DNA of 64,000 nucleotides, from NCBI GenBank assembly GCA_024277115.1, contig JAJRVW010000145.1, positions 41,318 to 105,317 of the forward strand, written 5' to 3'. Made by a program: the position numbers and the translations under genes. Of the stretch, positions 29,007 to 39,188 are shown piece by piece (the stretch's first letter is position 1; every line of letters begins with the position of its first letter). Below the pieces are notes generated by a model, which made no database searches, was not told the origin of the DNA, and saw only the letters and a list, made by a program, of their open reading frames with translations. The DNA is from Calditrichota bacterium. Lineage in GTDB: Bacteria > Calditrichota > Calditrichia > Calditrichales > J004.

Positions 29007-29876
29007 TCAAAGCACTTCTTCGATCATCTTACCAATATCCGCCGGGCTTTTGCATACATGGATTCCCGCGGCTTCCATGGCTGCCATTTTATCGGCTGCT
29101 GTGCCTTGCCCACCACTAATAATTGCGCCGGCATGTCCCATTCTACGTCCCGGGGGCGCTGTTTGCCCGGCAATAAACCCGACAACGGGTTTCTTAAAAT
29201 TGGCCTTGATCCACTCGGCCGCTTCTTCTTCGGCAGAGCCGCCAATTTCGCCGATCATTACAACGGCATGTGTGTCTTCATCTTCATTAAATAATTTTAG
29301 AGCATCAATAAAACGGGTGCCAATAACCGGATCGCCACCGATACCGATACAAGTGGACTGCCCGATATTACGCGCGCTTAACTGGCCAACGGCTTCATAG
29401 GTTAAAGTCCCGGAACGGCTGATAACGCCCACATGGCCTTGCTGATGGATAAAAGCCGGCATAATGCCCATTTTGCCAATTCCCGGTGAAATAACACCTG
29501 GACAGTTAGGCCCAACTAGATGCGTGTTTTTGTCTTGGATATAATCATAAACCTTAACCATGTCTTTTGCGGGGATGCCTTCGGTGATACAAATAATCAA
29601 CCCCAGTCCGGCTTCGGCGGCTTCCATAATAGCATCGGCGGCAAAAGGCGGTGGAACGAAAATTACCGAAGCATTCGCACCTGTTTCGGCTGCGGCTTCT
29701 TTTACGGTATTAAAAATTGGAACGGTCTCATTAAATTTTTGACCGCCTTTTCCCGGCGTAACCCCGGCCACAACTTTTGTGTTGTATTCCATCATTTGCT
29801 GGGTATGGAAAGACCCTTCAGAGCCTGTGATGCCCTGAACAACAATTTTTGTATTTTCAGTTAATAATACACTCAT
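29007..29876 (-). CDS. sucD: Succinyl-CoA synthetase alpha subunit
   Basis: 289 aa. CoA-binding N-terminal domain ([16 protein letters not shown]) and ligase domain with the active-site His in [15 protein letters not shown], which is phosphorylated during catalysis. Interconverts succinyl-CoA and succinate with nucleotide phosphorylation in the TCA cycle, as a heteromer with SucC encoded 123 bases upstream. The usual arrangement is much tighter; the spacer holds a 55-bp mobile-type repeat (see 29904). Confidence 0.97.
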   Translation of the reverse strand: MSVLLTENTKIVVQGITGSEGSFHTQQMMEYNTKVVAGVTPGKGGQKFNETVPIFNTVKEAAAETGANASVIFVPPPFAADAIMEAAEAGLGLIICITEGIPAKDMVKVYDYIQDKNTHLVGPNCPGVISPGIGKMGIMPAFIHQQGHVGVISRSGTLTYEAVGQLSARNIGQSTCIGIGGDPVIGTRFIDALKLFNEDEDTHAVVMIGEIGGSAEEEAAEWIKANFKKPVVGFIAGQTAPPGRRMGHAGAIISGGQGTAADKMAAMEAAGIHVCKSPADIGKMIEEVL

Positions 29877-29903
29877 TTTTTTCTCCTATATCAAGGATAT
29901 TTC

Positions 29904-29958
29904 TGTCATACTAAGCAACTGGGATTCTTCACTTCACTCCGTTTCGTTCAGAATGACA
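29904..29958. repeat. 55-bp MITE-like repeat between sucC and sucD
   Basis: Begins TGTCATACT and ends AGAATGACA, terminal inverted repeats with one mismatch in nine bases. The inside contains GATTCTTCACTTCACTCCG and TTTCGTTCAGAATG, the phrase of a repeat type common in intergenic DNA of many unrelated bacteria. It occupies nearly half of the sucC-sucD gap. Confidence 0.7.
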
Positions 29959-29999
29959 ATTACGAAAGCTTAATAATTTTTAACTATTTTTGATTTATT

Positions 30000-31160
30000 T
30001 TAATTAATTGCCGCTACAACTTTTTGTGCCGCATCGGCTATATCTGAAGCAACAATAAAATCCATCCCGGATTCTTGAAGCAAAACAGCCGCTTCTTTTG
30101 CATTGGTACCCTCAAGGCGAACCACAACGGGTACATTAATATCCATGGAGTTTACTGCCTCAATCACACCACCCGCAACACGGTCACAGCGGACGATACC
30201 ACCAAAAATATTGATCAGTACAGCTTTAACATTTTTATCGCTTAAGATAATTTTAAAACCATTTCGGACAGTCTCAACATTCGCGCCGCCACCTACATCC
30301 AACAAGTTTGCCGGTTCGCCGCCAGCCAGTTTAATGATGTCCATTGTAGCCATGGCCAGGCCTGCGCCATTTACCATACAACCCACATTGCCATCCAGTT
30401 TAATGTAATTTAGCCCATCTTTCGAAGCTTCAACTTCCGATGGGTCCTCTTCGGTCAGGTCGCGCAGTTCAAGAATATCTTTGTGGCGGTACAACGCGCT
30501 GTCGTCAAAATTGATTTTTGCATCCAGGGCCAGAACATCGCCGCTTTTTGTAACAACCAGTGGATTGATCTCTGCGATGGAGCAATCGTTGGCATCAAAA
30601 GCATTGTACAAGGCCATCATAAATTTAACGGCATTTCCGACCTGTTTACCTGCCAAACCCAGCCCAAAAGCCAATTGACGCGCCTTAAACCCTTGCAAGC
30701 CAACGCCGGGATCGATCCATACTTTTAAGATTTTTTCAGGTGTTTCCGCAGCGACTTTTTCAATCTCCATTCCGCCTTCGGTGCTGGCCATCATCACATA
30801 TTGTGATGAACCACGGTCCAAAACCATGCCCAGGTAAAGTTCGCGGTCAATATCGATACCCTGCTCTATCAATAGTTTATTTACTTTTTTACCCGCGGGG
30901 CCAGTTTGGTGTGTTATCAGGGTCATGCCCAAAATTTCCGAAGCAAGGCCTTTTACATCGTCTTTGGTTTTGGCAATTTTAACACCGCCGCCCTTGCCAC
31001 GGCCACCGGCATGAATTTGCGCTTTTACAACACACACATCGGTGGGTAATTTTTTAGCCGCTTCAACAGCTTCATCAACACTAAAAACCGGATAACCTTC
31101 CGGCACAGGCACTTTATATGCTTTTAATATTTCTTTGGCCTGGTATTCATGGATGTTCAT
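30000..31160 (-). CDS. sucC: Succinyl-CoA synthetase beta subunit
   Basis: 386 aa, ATP-grasp fold. N-terminal [15 protein letters not shown], nucleotide-binding [18 protein letters not shown], and C-terminal power helix region [13 protein letters not shown] are all family hallmarks. Partner of SucD. Glu/Asn specificity determinants for ATP versus GTP cannot be resolved by eye. A GGAG-type site precedes the ATG. Upstream lies arcC, 92 bases away. Confidence 0.97.
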   Translation of the reverse strand: MNIHEYQAKEILKAYKVPVPEGYPVFSVDEAVEAAKKLPTDVCVVKAQIHAGGRGKGGGVKIAKTKDDVKGLASEILGMTLITHQTGPAGKKVNKLLIEQGIDIDRELYLGMVLDRGSSQYVMMASTEGGMEIEKVAAETPEKILKVWIDPGVGLQGFKARQLAFGLGLAGKQVGNAVKFMMALYNAFDANDCSIAEINPLVVTKSGDVLALDAKINFDDSALYRHKDILELRDLTEEDPSEVEASKDGLNYIKLDGNVGCMVNGAGLAMATMDIIKLAGGEPANLLDVGGGANVETVRNGFKIILSDKNVKAVLINIFGGIVRCDRVAGGVIEAVNSMDINVPVVVRLEGTNAKEAAVLLQESGMDFIVASDIADAAQKVVAAIN

Positions 31161-31252
31161 AAAACACTCCTAATCTATATTTATTCTTGTAAGAAAATTA
31201 CTTTCGGTTTTGAATCTTGAAACTTGACGCTTGCCATTTGTTAATTGGCAAT

Positions 31253-32200
31253 TTAGTTCTGCACAATCCGGGTGCCGTTTTTACCTTCCATTGCCTCGAT
31301 TACATTTTCGATGGATGTAATCAACACCTCTTTACCGCCACCTTCTATAAAATGGATGGCAGCTAAAATTTTAGGCCCCATACTTCCCCTGGGAAACTGC
31401 CCTTCATCATAATATTTTTTCGCTTCATCAACGGTTAACCGGTCTAAATCTTTCTGATCGTCACTTCCAAAATTGATGGCCACCTTATCCACACCTGTTA
31501 ATATAATCAACTTATTGGCGCCCACCTCATTACCCAACAAAGCCGAAGCGTGGTCTTTGTCGATTACAGCGTCAACGCCTTCCAACCAGCCACGCGCATC
31601 CTGATAAACCGGAATACCGCCACCGCCTGCCGCAATAACGATAATATCATTTTCCAATAAAGTGCTGATTATTTTTTTTTCAATAATACTTTGTGGAGCA
31701 GGCGAAGGGACAACCCGACGAAACCCGCGGCCTTTGTCTTCTTTCATTTCCCAGCCCCGTTTACTTTCAAGTTCGGCAACCTGCTCTTTTTTAAAAAAGG
31801 GCCCGACATATTTGGTAGGATTTTTTATAGACGGGTCTTTGGGGTCAACCACAATTTGTGTCAGTACGGTTGTTACGTTATTATCAAGACCAGCGTCATA
31901 CAATTTGTTTTGCAAGCTTTGCTCGATCATATAACCCATGCCCCCTTCCAAATCGGCCACAATAATACCAAGTGGCAACGGCGGTACCAAATCCCGGGAT
32001 TCTTCCACGCGGATTAAAGCATTGCCAACTTGTGGACCGTTGCCGTGGGTAAGGATTACACGATAACCCGATTTTATTAGATGCACAACCCCCTCGAGGC
32101 TCCGGCGTGTATTTTCAAACTGTTCGGGAATCAAACCTTGCTCATATTCTCGCGTGATGGCGTTTCCACCAAGGGCAACTACAACGATTTCTTTGGACAT
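31253..32200 (-). CDS. arcC: Carbamate kinase
   Basis: 315 aa, amino-acid kinase fold: VVALGGNAITRE at the N-terminus, LTHGNGPQVGN, IAAGGGGIPV and MGPKILAAIHFIEGG near the C-terminus match carbamate kinases. The enzyme makes ATP from carbamoyl phosphate, normally in the arginine deiminase or purine/allantoin fermentation routes. No arcA, arcB or transporter lies nearby, so the carbamoyl-phosphate source is not shown in this window. Confidence 0.95.
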   Translation of the reverse strand: MSKEIVVVALGGNAITREYEQGLIPEQFENTRRSLEGVVHLIKSGYRVILTHGNGPQVGNALIRVEESRDLVPPLPLGIIVADLEGGMGYMIEQSLQNKLYDAGLDNNVTTVLTQIVVDPKDPSIKNPTKYVGPFFKKEQVAELESKRGWEMKEDKGRGFRRVVPSPAPQSIIEKKIISTLLENDIIVIAAGGGGIPVYQDARGWLEGVDAVIDKDHASALLGNEVGANKLIILTGVDKVAINFGSDDQKDLDRLTVDEAKKYYDEGQFPRGSMGPKILAAIHFIEGGGKEVLITSIENVIEAMEGKNGTRIVQN

Positions 32201-32376
32201 TTTTTCATGTTTCCGGTTAAAATTGACAAGTGTTTAATTTACCCTTTCATTACCTGTAAATCAACACACGAATTAAGCGTTTCATGATAAAATATTTTAT
32301 TATAAAAACAAACATCCCAATCTCCTACTCTCACTCTTTCTCTTTGTCTTTATCATTATTTTAATCCTAATCTAAA

Positions 32377-32414
32377 ATCTTCAATCTTCAATCTTCAATC
32401 TTCAATCTTCAATC
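32377..32414. repeat. Tandem 7-mer repeat (ATCTTCA)5
   Basis: Five perfect copies of ATCTTCA plus ATC. It is part of the 335-base gene-free region between arcC and glgX, which otherwise holds only low-complexity sequence and a small palindrome. A likely site of replication slippage. Confidence 0.9.
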
Positions 32415-32420
32415 AAAAAG

Positions 32421-32442
32421 GTGAACGCTGTTCGCCCCTACA
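32421..32442. repeat. Extragenic palindrome with CGCCCCTAC tail
   Basis: GGTGAAC-GCT-GTTCGCC followed by CCTACA. The framework (variable stem, then CGCCCCTAC or the reverse GTAGGGGCG) recurs at 35499 and 39232. Confidence 0.55.
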
Positions 32443-32535
32443 TTATCAATTATTTTCGTCAATCAAAAAAGGTGTTTTTATAAATCAAATTCGTTTAATT
32501 TATGCTTTCAACATTTAAGACCGGATTAAAAAATA

Positions 32536-34665
32536 ATGCCCTCAAAAAAAAAGAAACAAAAATCAAAACGTGATCAACTACTTGGCAAAGTCACACCCAA
32601 ATTTGCAATCAAACGAGGCCATCCCTGGCCGCTTGGCGCAGCGCTGGTACGCGATGGCGTTAATTTTGCCGTTATCTCCGGCAGCGCCAAAAAAGTATAC
32701 TTACTCATTTATGGCGAGGATACCAATAAGCCGCTGGTCGAGTTTCCCCTTGACCCGCGTGTAAATAAAACGGGCGATATTTGGCATGCACACATTACCG
32801 GGCTTGATCCGTGGCTGAGTTATGCCTATCGGGTGTTTGCCGATGACCCCTTCCGCAAAGGTGGCCTGCTTGTACTCGATCCCTACACAAAAGCAACTTG
32901 TGGCGGGGAAATTTGGGGCAGGCCTAATACAATAATCAATGAAGGAAAGAAAACGCCGCTACGCCTCTCAACTATCGTGGATGATACCTTTGACTGGCAG
33001 CTTGACCAACCCCTAAACAGGCCATTGCAGGAATCAATCATCTATGAAATGCATGTTCGTGGTTTTACCCGGCATGAATCGGCAAAGGTGGCACACCCCG
33101 GAACTTTTGCAGGAATAATCAAAAAAATCCCTTATTTAAAGGATTTGGGCATTACCGCAGTGGAGCTTATGCCTGTCACCGATTTTGACGAGACCGGTGT
33201 TCCCCGTAAAAATCCCTTTACCGGTGAACTCTTAAAAAATTATTGGGGCTACGATCCTATTTCATTCTTTGCTTTAAAGTCGGCTTATGCACACGATTCT
33301 TCCGCTGCCGGGGCAGTAATTGAATTTAAGAAGATGGTACGGGCGCTGCACCAGGCTGGGATAGAAATCATCCTCGATATTGTTTTTAACCACACGGCCG
33401 AGGGCAACGAGCATGGCGAAACATATAATTTAAAAGGCCTGGACCGGGACACCTACTATCTTTTTGATCAGGACAAGCAACATTACCTTAATTATACAGG
33501 TTGTGGCAACACCGTTAATTGCAACCATCCTGTGGTGCGTAGTATGATAATCGATGCTCTGCGATACTGGGTAACCGAGATGCATATCGATGGCTTTCGC
33601 TTCGACCTCGCCTCCATCTTAAGCCGTGGCCCAAATGGCGAAGTGCTCTCCGATCCACCGATTTTAGAAAGGATTGCCCTTGATCCTGTTTTGACCGGAA
33701 CCAAAATTATCGCCGAAGCCTGGGATGCCGCCGGACTGTACCAGGTGGGCAGTTTCGGGCGCTGGCAACGCTGGATGGAGTGGAATGGTAAATTCCGCGA
33801 TGATGTGCGCCGTTTTATAAAAGGCGATGAAGGCATGATCCCTTTATTGGCAACGCGGCTTTCGGGCAGTTCCGACTTATATGAGGATGATGGACGCTAA
33901 CCCTATCACAGCGTCAATTTTGTAAGCTGCCACGATGGTTTCCCGCTGGCAGACCTGGTCTGTTATAACGAAAAACACAACCTGGCCAATGGTGAAGAGA
34001 ACCGTGACGGGGAGAACCATAACAACAGTTATAATTACGGCGTTGAAGGGTCCACTGACGATCAACAAGTTTTAAAAATCCGTGAAAGGCAGATAAAAAA
34101 CTTTGCGGTGATTTTACTGCTTTCACAAGGTGTGCCTATGTTCCATGCCGGTGATGAATTTGGCCGGACGCAGGGTGGCAACAATAATGCATACTGCCAG
34201 GACAATGAAATCAGTTGGGTTGATTGGTCCCTTGCGGAAAAGAATAAGAACCTGTTACGTTTTTTTAAAAAATTGATTGCCTTTCGTAAAAATCAGAAAA
34301 GCTTACAGCGATTGCAATTTTCGGTTAAAGAAATCAATGGCCAGCCGGAAATGAGCTGGCACGGTACAGAAATTGACAAACCGGATTGGTCGAAAGAATC
34401 CAAAACATTGGGATTGTTTTTAGCCGGGCAAAACAATCAGGAAAATGATATTTACATCATGATTAACGGCGATTTAAAAAGCCATACATTTGAGTTGCCA
34501 ATTGCGCCAAAGGGAAAAAAGTGGCGGTTGTTTTTAAACACCTTTAACACTGCACCGGATGATATTATTGATGAGAACCCAACCGAAGCAGTTAAACCCC
34601 AAAAATCATTTTTAGTGGCGGATAGGTCGGTAGCTATTTTTATTACAATAAAAGAAAATGATTAA
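32536..34665 (+). CDS. glgX: Glycogen debranching enzyme GlgX-like with in-frame TAA
   Basis: ORFs 32536..33900 and 34108..34665 are one frame broken only by TAA at 33898-33900 (codon 455 of 709). A CBM48-like N-terminal domain (about 25-120) precedes a GH13 barrel with VFNHTAEGNEHG, the nucleophile in IDGFRFDLAS (Asp357), the acid/base in IIAEAWDAAG (Glu394) and the third catalytic Asp in VSCHDGF (Asp467). The stop falls between Glu394 and Asp467, in DDGR-x-PYHSVNF, where isoamylase/GlgX proteins carry a single polar residue. The region 33901-34107 is open and conserved (NEKHN-ANGEENRDG). A basic Lys-rich N-terminal leader is present. It removes alpha-1,6 branches of glycogen. No other glycogen gene is close. 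Confidence 0.88.
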
Positions 34666-34812
34666 TCTATAAGCCTACCTGAGTTCATAATAATGATTGA
34701 GATTAGACTGAGTTTACAAAGATTCCTTTTTAAGCTTGGATTTCTTGATTCACCATAATATATTTGCTCTTTCAAAGCCAATGATTTTTACGATAAATTA
34801 AACGAGCACCAC

Positions 34813-35481
34813 ATGCCCATTAAAACCACCAACGATACTTTAAATAATCTCCCAATCCCCGAACGGATCAGTTATATTTTTAATTGTTACGCCCCTGAGG
34901 AGATTTTGATTACTTCCTCTTTTGGCACAAGTTCGGCTTTTCTGCTATATCACATCAGTCGTTTCAATACCAAGCCCGATGTCCATTTTATAAATACCGG
35001 CTTTCATTTTAGCACAACCCTGCAATACCGTGATGAATTGGCGCATCTTTTTGGATTAAATATTATCGATGTGAAACCGGATTTTGAAGATCATTCCTAC
35101 ACAGAGTATGAAAAATTGTGGCAACGCGACCCGGATGCATGTTGTGAGCTCAATAAAGTAAGCCCGCTGGAAGCCTTGAAGAAAAAATATAAAGTGTGGG
35201 TAACCGGCCTTATGGCGCACCAATCGGATACACGGGAAAAAATTTCTATCGTTGAAGTAAACCCGGCCATCCTTAAATTTAATCCCCTTTTTGATGAAGA
35301 CCCCACAAAAATTACGGACAAATTGAAAAAGCTGAAAATCCCCCTGCATCCGCTTCTTGAACATGGATTTGAATCGGTAGGTTGTATGCAGTGCACCGAT
35401 CGGGGTGTTGGCCGTGACGGGCGTTGGCAGGGATTAAATAAAACCGAGTGTGGGTTGCATAATTTTCAGAAAAAAGATTAG
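34813..35481 (+). CDS. cysH: Adenylylsulfate/phosphoadenylylsulfate reductase (Fe-S type)
   Basis: 222 aa. Four cluster-type cysteines are present as ACCELNKV (CC pair) and GCMQCTD (CxxC), the [4Fe-4S] form that usually prefers APS. The redox-active Cys is in the C-terminal ECGLH motif. The N-terminal half has SSFGTSSAFLL (PP-loop-like sulfate site) and FINTGFHFSTTL, while GLMAHQSDTRE corresponds to the usual G-R-R-x-x-Q-S-x-x-R region. It reduces activated sulfate to sulfite for cysteine synthesis. It is on its own; no cysD/N or sulfite reductase is visible. Confidence 0.92.
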   Translation: MPIKTTNDTLNNLPIPERISYIFNCYAPEEILITSSFGTSSAFLLYHISRFNTKPDVHFINTGFHFSTTLQYRDELAHLFGLNIIDVKPDFEDHSYTEYEKLWQRDPDACCELNKVSPLEALKKKYKVWVTGLMAHQSDTREKISIVEVNPAILKFNPLFDEDPTKITDKLKKLKIPLHPLLEHGFESVGCMQCTDRGVGRDGRWQGLNKTECGLHNFQKKD

Positions 35482-35498
35482 ATACCTGCCGAATTTTT

Positions 35499-35526
35499 GT
35501 AGGGGCGGAGAGTTTCCGCCTGCAAC
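35499..35526. repeat. Extragenic palindrome, GTAGGGGCG framework
   Basis: GTAGGGGCGGA-GAGT-TTCCGCCTGCAAC: arms GGCGGA/TCCGCC inside a GTAG...CAAC frame. Just after cysH. Confidence 0.6.
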
Positions 35527-35572
35527 ATAAAACCAACCCTCTTCTTTTTCATTTTCTTCTTGTTGCCGGATA

Positions 35573-35591
35573 GACAGAACGATGTCCTGTC
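35573..35591. repeat. Inverted relative of the 118-bp-repeat palindrome
   Basis: GACAGAACGATGTCCTGTC followed by GCTACA. It is the reverse complement framework of TGTAGC-GACAGGACATTGTCCTGTC at 10 kb, with two or three substitutions, showing the element is dispersed rather than local. Confidence 0.65.
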
Positions 35592-35748
35592 GCTACATTA
35601 GTCCTTTATAACTGAACTTGGTTATATTTATAATGCGGTTCATTCTTCCTATTTCTCAATAATTATCCCACAAAATAAAATTTATGGATTGAATCCAAGA
35701 CAATGAATAGCGATATTTCGGGCTGCCAAAAATATTAAAAACTCAAAA

Positions 35749-37287
35749 ATGAAAAATAAAAAATATACAATCGACGACGTAAAAAACTGTATCGACATCC
35801 TGGAAGATTTGGTCGAGAACAGCGAACAACTTACAGCCCTTACAAAACAGGAAAAACGCAAGCTCTTTACCGCTGCCGGCACAATTGCCCGCCCCTCGCC
35901 TGAAGAACGAAAAAAACGGCGCACCGATGAAAAAATCGCAAAGCGCAATGCATTAAAAAAAGATGAGCGCCTCGCCCGTGCCCATACCGGCATCCGCGCT
36001 GCCCGCACCAGGGATGTTTTTAGCGCACCGAAGGAGTTGCCATTAAACCGTATCGAGACGGAACCGAGCAAGGCCAACCTGCGTTCGGCCCGAAATTGTT
36101 ATGTATGCAAGGCCGAGTACAGCAAACTGCACCATTTTTATGACTCCATGTGCAAATCCTGTGGCGACCTGAATTATAAAAAACGCTACCAGACAGCCTC
36201 ACTGCATGGCAAGGTTGCGTTGATTACAGGCTCGCGTTTAAAGATTGGCTATCATGCCACATTAATGATGTTACGCGCCGGGGCAACGGTTATTGCCACA
36301 ACACGCTTTCCGGTCGATTCTGCCATACGCTACGCCAAGGAAGAAGATTTTGAGCAGTGGAGAGACCGCTTGCACATACACGGACTTGATCTGCGCCATG
36401 CGCCCAGCGTTGAACTTTTTGCCCGTTATATCGAGCAGAGTTATGACCGCCTCGATATCCTGATCAATAATGCGGCCCAAACCGTACGTCGTCCACCCGG
36501 TTTTTACGCGCACCTTATGGAGAATGAAATTCGGGATCATGCCACGCTGCCCCAGAATGCCCGCCATCTTTTAGAGAGCCACATGGCGTGTACAAAAACG
36601 CTTTCCGCCTTGTGCCAACCGGAAACGGAAAAAGGCTCCAACCTCCCAGTTTCCTGGCATGACAAAGGTCCGGGGATTGGCATACGCGCCTCTGCAAGAC
36701 TTTCTCAAATCCCTTATAATTTTGATAATTCGCTTGTGGCCGAAGAGGTCTTCCCTGCTGGCAAGCTAGATGCTGACCTGCAACAGGTTGACCTGCGCAA
36801 AACAAATAGCTGGCGTCTAAAATTAGGGGAGATCGAAACACCGGAAATGCTGGAGGTACAACTGGTTAATGCCGTGGCCCCATTTGTGCTGAACAACCGC
36901 CTATCCAATTTGATGAAACGCGATTATACCGGCGAAAAACACATCGTGAACGTAACGGCCATGGAAGGCAAATTTTATCGTTTTACAAAAGCCGACCGCC
37001 ACCCGCACACAAATATGGCCAAAGCGGCCCTAAATATGCTCACCCACACCTCGGCGAGCGATCTTGAAAAATATGGGATTTATATGAACGCCGTAGACAC
37101 AGGCTGGGTGACCGATGAAGACCCGGCAGAACTCTCGCAGTTCAAACAAGATGTGCATGATTTTCAGCCGCCATTAGATATTGTCGACGGTGCCGCCAGG
37201 GTTTGTGATCCTTTTTTTGATGGGATTCTTACAGGCAAGCATTGGTCGGGCAAATTTTTAAAAGACTACTTCCCCATCGATTGGTAA
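35749..37287 (+). CDS. Atypical SDR-family protein with N-terminal zinc ribbon
   Basis: 512 aa. Residues about 1-110 are charged and helical. A four-Cys ribbon follows: C117-x2-C120 (CYVC) and C135-x2-C138 (CKSC). Then a Rossmann domain begins at [13 protein letters not shown] (about 155-167), with LINNAAQT as the NNAG equivalent. The usual Ser/Tyr/Lys is changed: the family YxxxK place reads T-N-M-A-K in [12 protein letters not shown] (about 420), so Lys is kept but Tyr is replaced by Thr. A long insertion separates NNAAQT from that site. I know of bacterial and plant SDR-like proteins with the [10 protein letters not shown] signature, but no established function. It may bind nucleotide without classical oxidoreductase activity. 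It stands alone, 267 bases after cysH. Confidence 0.75.
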   Translation: MKNKKYTIDDVKNCIDILEDLVENSEQLTALTKQEKRKLFTAAGTIARPSPEERKKRRTDEKIAKRNALKKDERLARAHTGIRAARTRDVFSAPKELPLNRIETEPSKANLRSARNCYVCKAEYSKLHHFYDSMCKSCGDLNYKKRYQTASLHGKVALITGSRLKIGYHATLMMLRAGATVIATTRFPVDSAIRYAKEEDFEQWRDRLHIHGLDLRHAPSVELFARYIEQSYDRLDILINNAAQTVRRPPGFYAHLMENEIRDHATLPQNARHLLESHMACTKTLSALCQPETEKGSNLPVSWHDKGPGIGIRASARLSQIPYNFDNSLVAEEVFPAGKLDADLQQVDLRKTNSWRLKLGEIETPEMLEVQLVNAVAPFVLNNRLSNLMKRDYTGEKHIVNVTAMEGKFYRFTKADRHPHTNMAKAALNMLTHTSASDLEKYGIYMNAVDTGWVTDEDPAELSQFKQDVHDFQPPLDIVDGAARVCDPFFDGILTGKHWSGKFLKDYFPIDW

Positions 37288-37398
37288 GTATATTTTTCTC
37301 CAAAAGAACTGTTAGATGCTCTTGTAATATGAGTATTTCCTTATTAAGTTAGTTTTTTTGATTTTGAAAATATTAACGTTTTTAATTAAGGAGACGTA

Positions 37399-38076
37399 AT
37401 GAGAAGATTCTTTTGGATTTCTATGCTTTCTTTTGGATTTCTATCTGCACAAGATTCCACTGATTTTAATAACTTTTTTGGGATTACTTATTCGCCTTTC
37501 GGGCAGGCACAAGTGAGGGATAATTCAGCATTTTCTTATGGATATTCCGATGTGCCTAAGCTTGGTGTTTATAAAAATGAATTTAATATGTTTTTTACCT
37601 CTACGTTTGGGATTAAGATTAAGAAAGAAATATTTATGATTTTTGACCTTGATATAAACAAGGGGTCATTTTCAATTGAGAATAAAGGTGACGGAACTGT
37701 CAACAATAATTCAGAAACGGTAGAAGAGAGTTTAACGCTTATCACTCCAAAGTTTGGATTGAAGTTCTTTTTAAACCGGCATAAACAGATCGCTCCTTAT
37801 TTCCGTTTGGCATTTTTTAAAACACTTGCCCTCGCATCCTTTAAGAATAAAAACAATAGTGGCCGACCTGACCAGGGAGATTTTTTAGAAAAACTGAACT
37901 CCCCTTTCGGGATTGAATTAGGTGCAGGTACAGAAATATATTTTATGGACCAACTGTCCTTTTTCCTTGATGGAAGATTTGTATATCAAAGGACAAGCTT
38001 TACTCTTGAAGAAAAAGATTATACTTTTAGCGAAATCCTAAAAACAGTCGCCTTTGGATTTAATATGTATTTCTAA
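37399..38076 (+). CDS. Probable outer-membrane beta-barrel protein, function unknown
   Basis: 225 aa: signal peptide (FFWISMLSFGFLSAQD, residues about 4-18), then alternating strands with many aromatic residues and a terminal Phe (FGFNMYF). Strands such as LGVYKNEFNMFFTSTFGIKI and IAPYFRLAFFKTLALASF suggest an 8-strand barrel. A clear AAGGAG precedes the ATG. No specific family recognised; not obviously related to the barrel at 3188 beyond general features. Confidence 0.65.
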   Translation: MRRFFWISMLSFGFLSAQDSTDFNNFFGITYSPFGQAQVRDNSAFSYGYSDVPKLGVYKNEFNMFFTSTFGIKIKKEIFMIFDLDINKGSFSIENKGDGTVNNNSETVEESLTLITPKFGLKFFLNRHKQIAPYFRLAFFKTLALASFKNKNNSGRPDQGDFLEKLNSPFGIELGAGTEIYFMDQLSFFLDGRFVYQRTSFTLEEKDYTFSEILKTVAFGFNMYF

Positions 38077-38093
38077 AGTGATCGTTTCAATGA

Positions 38094-38273
38094 TCATTCT
38101 TCGTGGAGTTGCGCCCTGATTTTCTCGGTTACCTGGTCAATAATTTCGTCCATTACATCGCTGGCGCAGGCCACGTTATCACGGTATTTTTCAAAAACAT
38201 CTTTTATGATTTTTTCAAAGGGTTCACGCTGGATACTTGGATTTTTAGGTTGTTTGCGTTTTTTTAATTTCAT
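38094..38273 (-). CDS. Small charged protein, 59 aa, hypothetical
   Basis: Too short for the ORF track. From ATG at 38273 to TGA at 38096-38094: N-terminal MKLKKRKQPKNPSIQRE is very basic, and the rest (FEKIIKDVFEKYRDNVACAS, then DEIIDQVTEKI) looks helical. A strong GGAGG ribosome site lies five bases upstream. It starts 22 bases after the fructosamine-kinase-like gene on the same strand, so it is probably the second gene of that unit. Function unknown. Confidence 0.65.
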   Translation of the reverse strand: MKLKKRKQPKNPSIQREPFEKIIKDVFEKYRDNVACASDVMDEIIDQVTEKIRAQLHEE

Positions 38274-38295
38274 AAAATTCCTCCAAACTTTTCAT

Positions 38296-39156
38296 TTAAA
38301 GATAAAACCAAACCAGTTCTTCCGCTTCGGCCTGATAGCCAAAACCAAAAAGGTTGAGGTGGTTGAGCACATGGTACAATTTGTAAATATTTTCCCGGTA
38401 CCCTGCCCCATCCGCCAGTGGCAAAACCTCCTGATAAGCGCCGTAAAACGATCCCGGAAACCCGCCAAAGAGTTTTGTCATCGCCAGATCGGCCTCACGC
38501 TGGCCATAATAAACCGCCGGGTCAATCAGCACAGGTAAACCATTTTCATCGGCTAAAAAATTCCCGCTCCACAGGTCGCCGTGCAATAAGGTTGGAGGCT
38601 CGTTTTGATTGGATAGAATAGATTCTATTTTGTTTTCGAGTAGTGCAAAACCTTTGCTTAACTTTTCTGAAGCCCGGTTTTTTCTCTCCGCCAGTTTAAA
38701 CTGAAATAGCAAGCGTTTCTCAAAATAGAATGTACACCAGTCTGTTGCCTGATGTTCATTGACGCTATTGTCCTGTATGGTGTGCCCAATAAAATTATCC
38801 TCATAAAAGCCAAATTGAGCTGATTTTGATTTATGCAACTCTGCAAATTGCCGGCCAAACCTTTCAAAAAAATGGGCTTTTTGCACACCGGGCCGGATGT
38901 ATTCCATCAATAAAAAATCAGGTTCTACTACAAAAATATAGGGTACGCGGATCACATCGGCTTTTTCAATTTCCTTTAATCCGTTTGCTTCGGCCCTAAA
39001 CATTTTGGGATTTTGTGCGCCGCTCTTCAAAAAATATTTTTTGCCCGATTCCATCTCGATCAAACGCGCTTCGGCAATGGAACCTCCGCTTATGGATTGT
39101 GTGGAAGCAATCCTGTCGCCCAATTTTTCTTCGAGATTGTTTAGAATTTTGTTCAT
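38296..39156 (-). CDS. Fructosamine kinase family protein
   Basis: 286 aa, aminoglycoside-phosphotransferase-like kinase fold. The catalytic loop is LLHGDLWSGNFLA (HGDLWSGN is the fructosamine-3-kinase signature), the metal-binding Asp is in PVLIDPAVYYGQREADLAM, and the N-terminal lobe has YFLKSGAQNPKMFRAEA with the ATP-binding Lys. Members phosphorylate ketosamines (glycated proteins or free sugars-amines), which leads to deglycation. Length is typical. A small basic ORF follows on the same strand. Confidence 0.92.
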   Translation of the reverse strand: MNKILNNLEEKLGDRIASTQSISGGSIAEARLIEMESGKKYFLKSGAQNPKMFRAEANGLKEIEKADVIRVPYIFVVEPDFLLMEYIRPGVQKAHFFERFGRQFAELHKSKSAQFGFYEDNFIGHTIQDNSVNEHQATDWCTFYFEKRLLFQFKLAERKNRASEKLSKGFALLENKIESILSNQNEPPTLLHGDLWSGNFLADENGLPVLIDPAVYYGQREADLAMTKLFGGFPGSFYGAYQEVLPLADGAGYRENIYKLYHVLNHLNLFGFGYQAEAEELVWFYL

Positions 39157-39188
39157 TTATCTTTATGGGTGGTTTGTGGCATTTTCAA

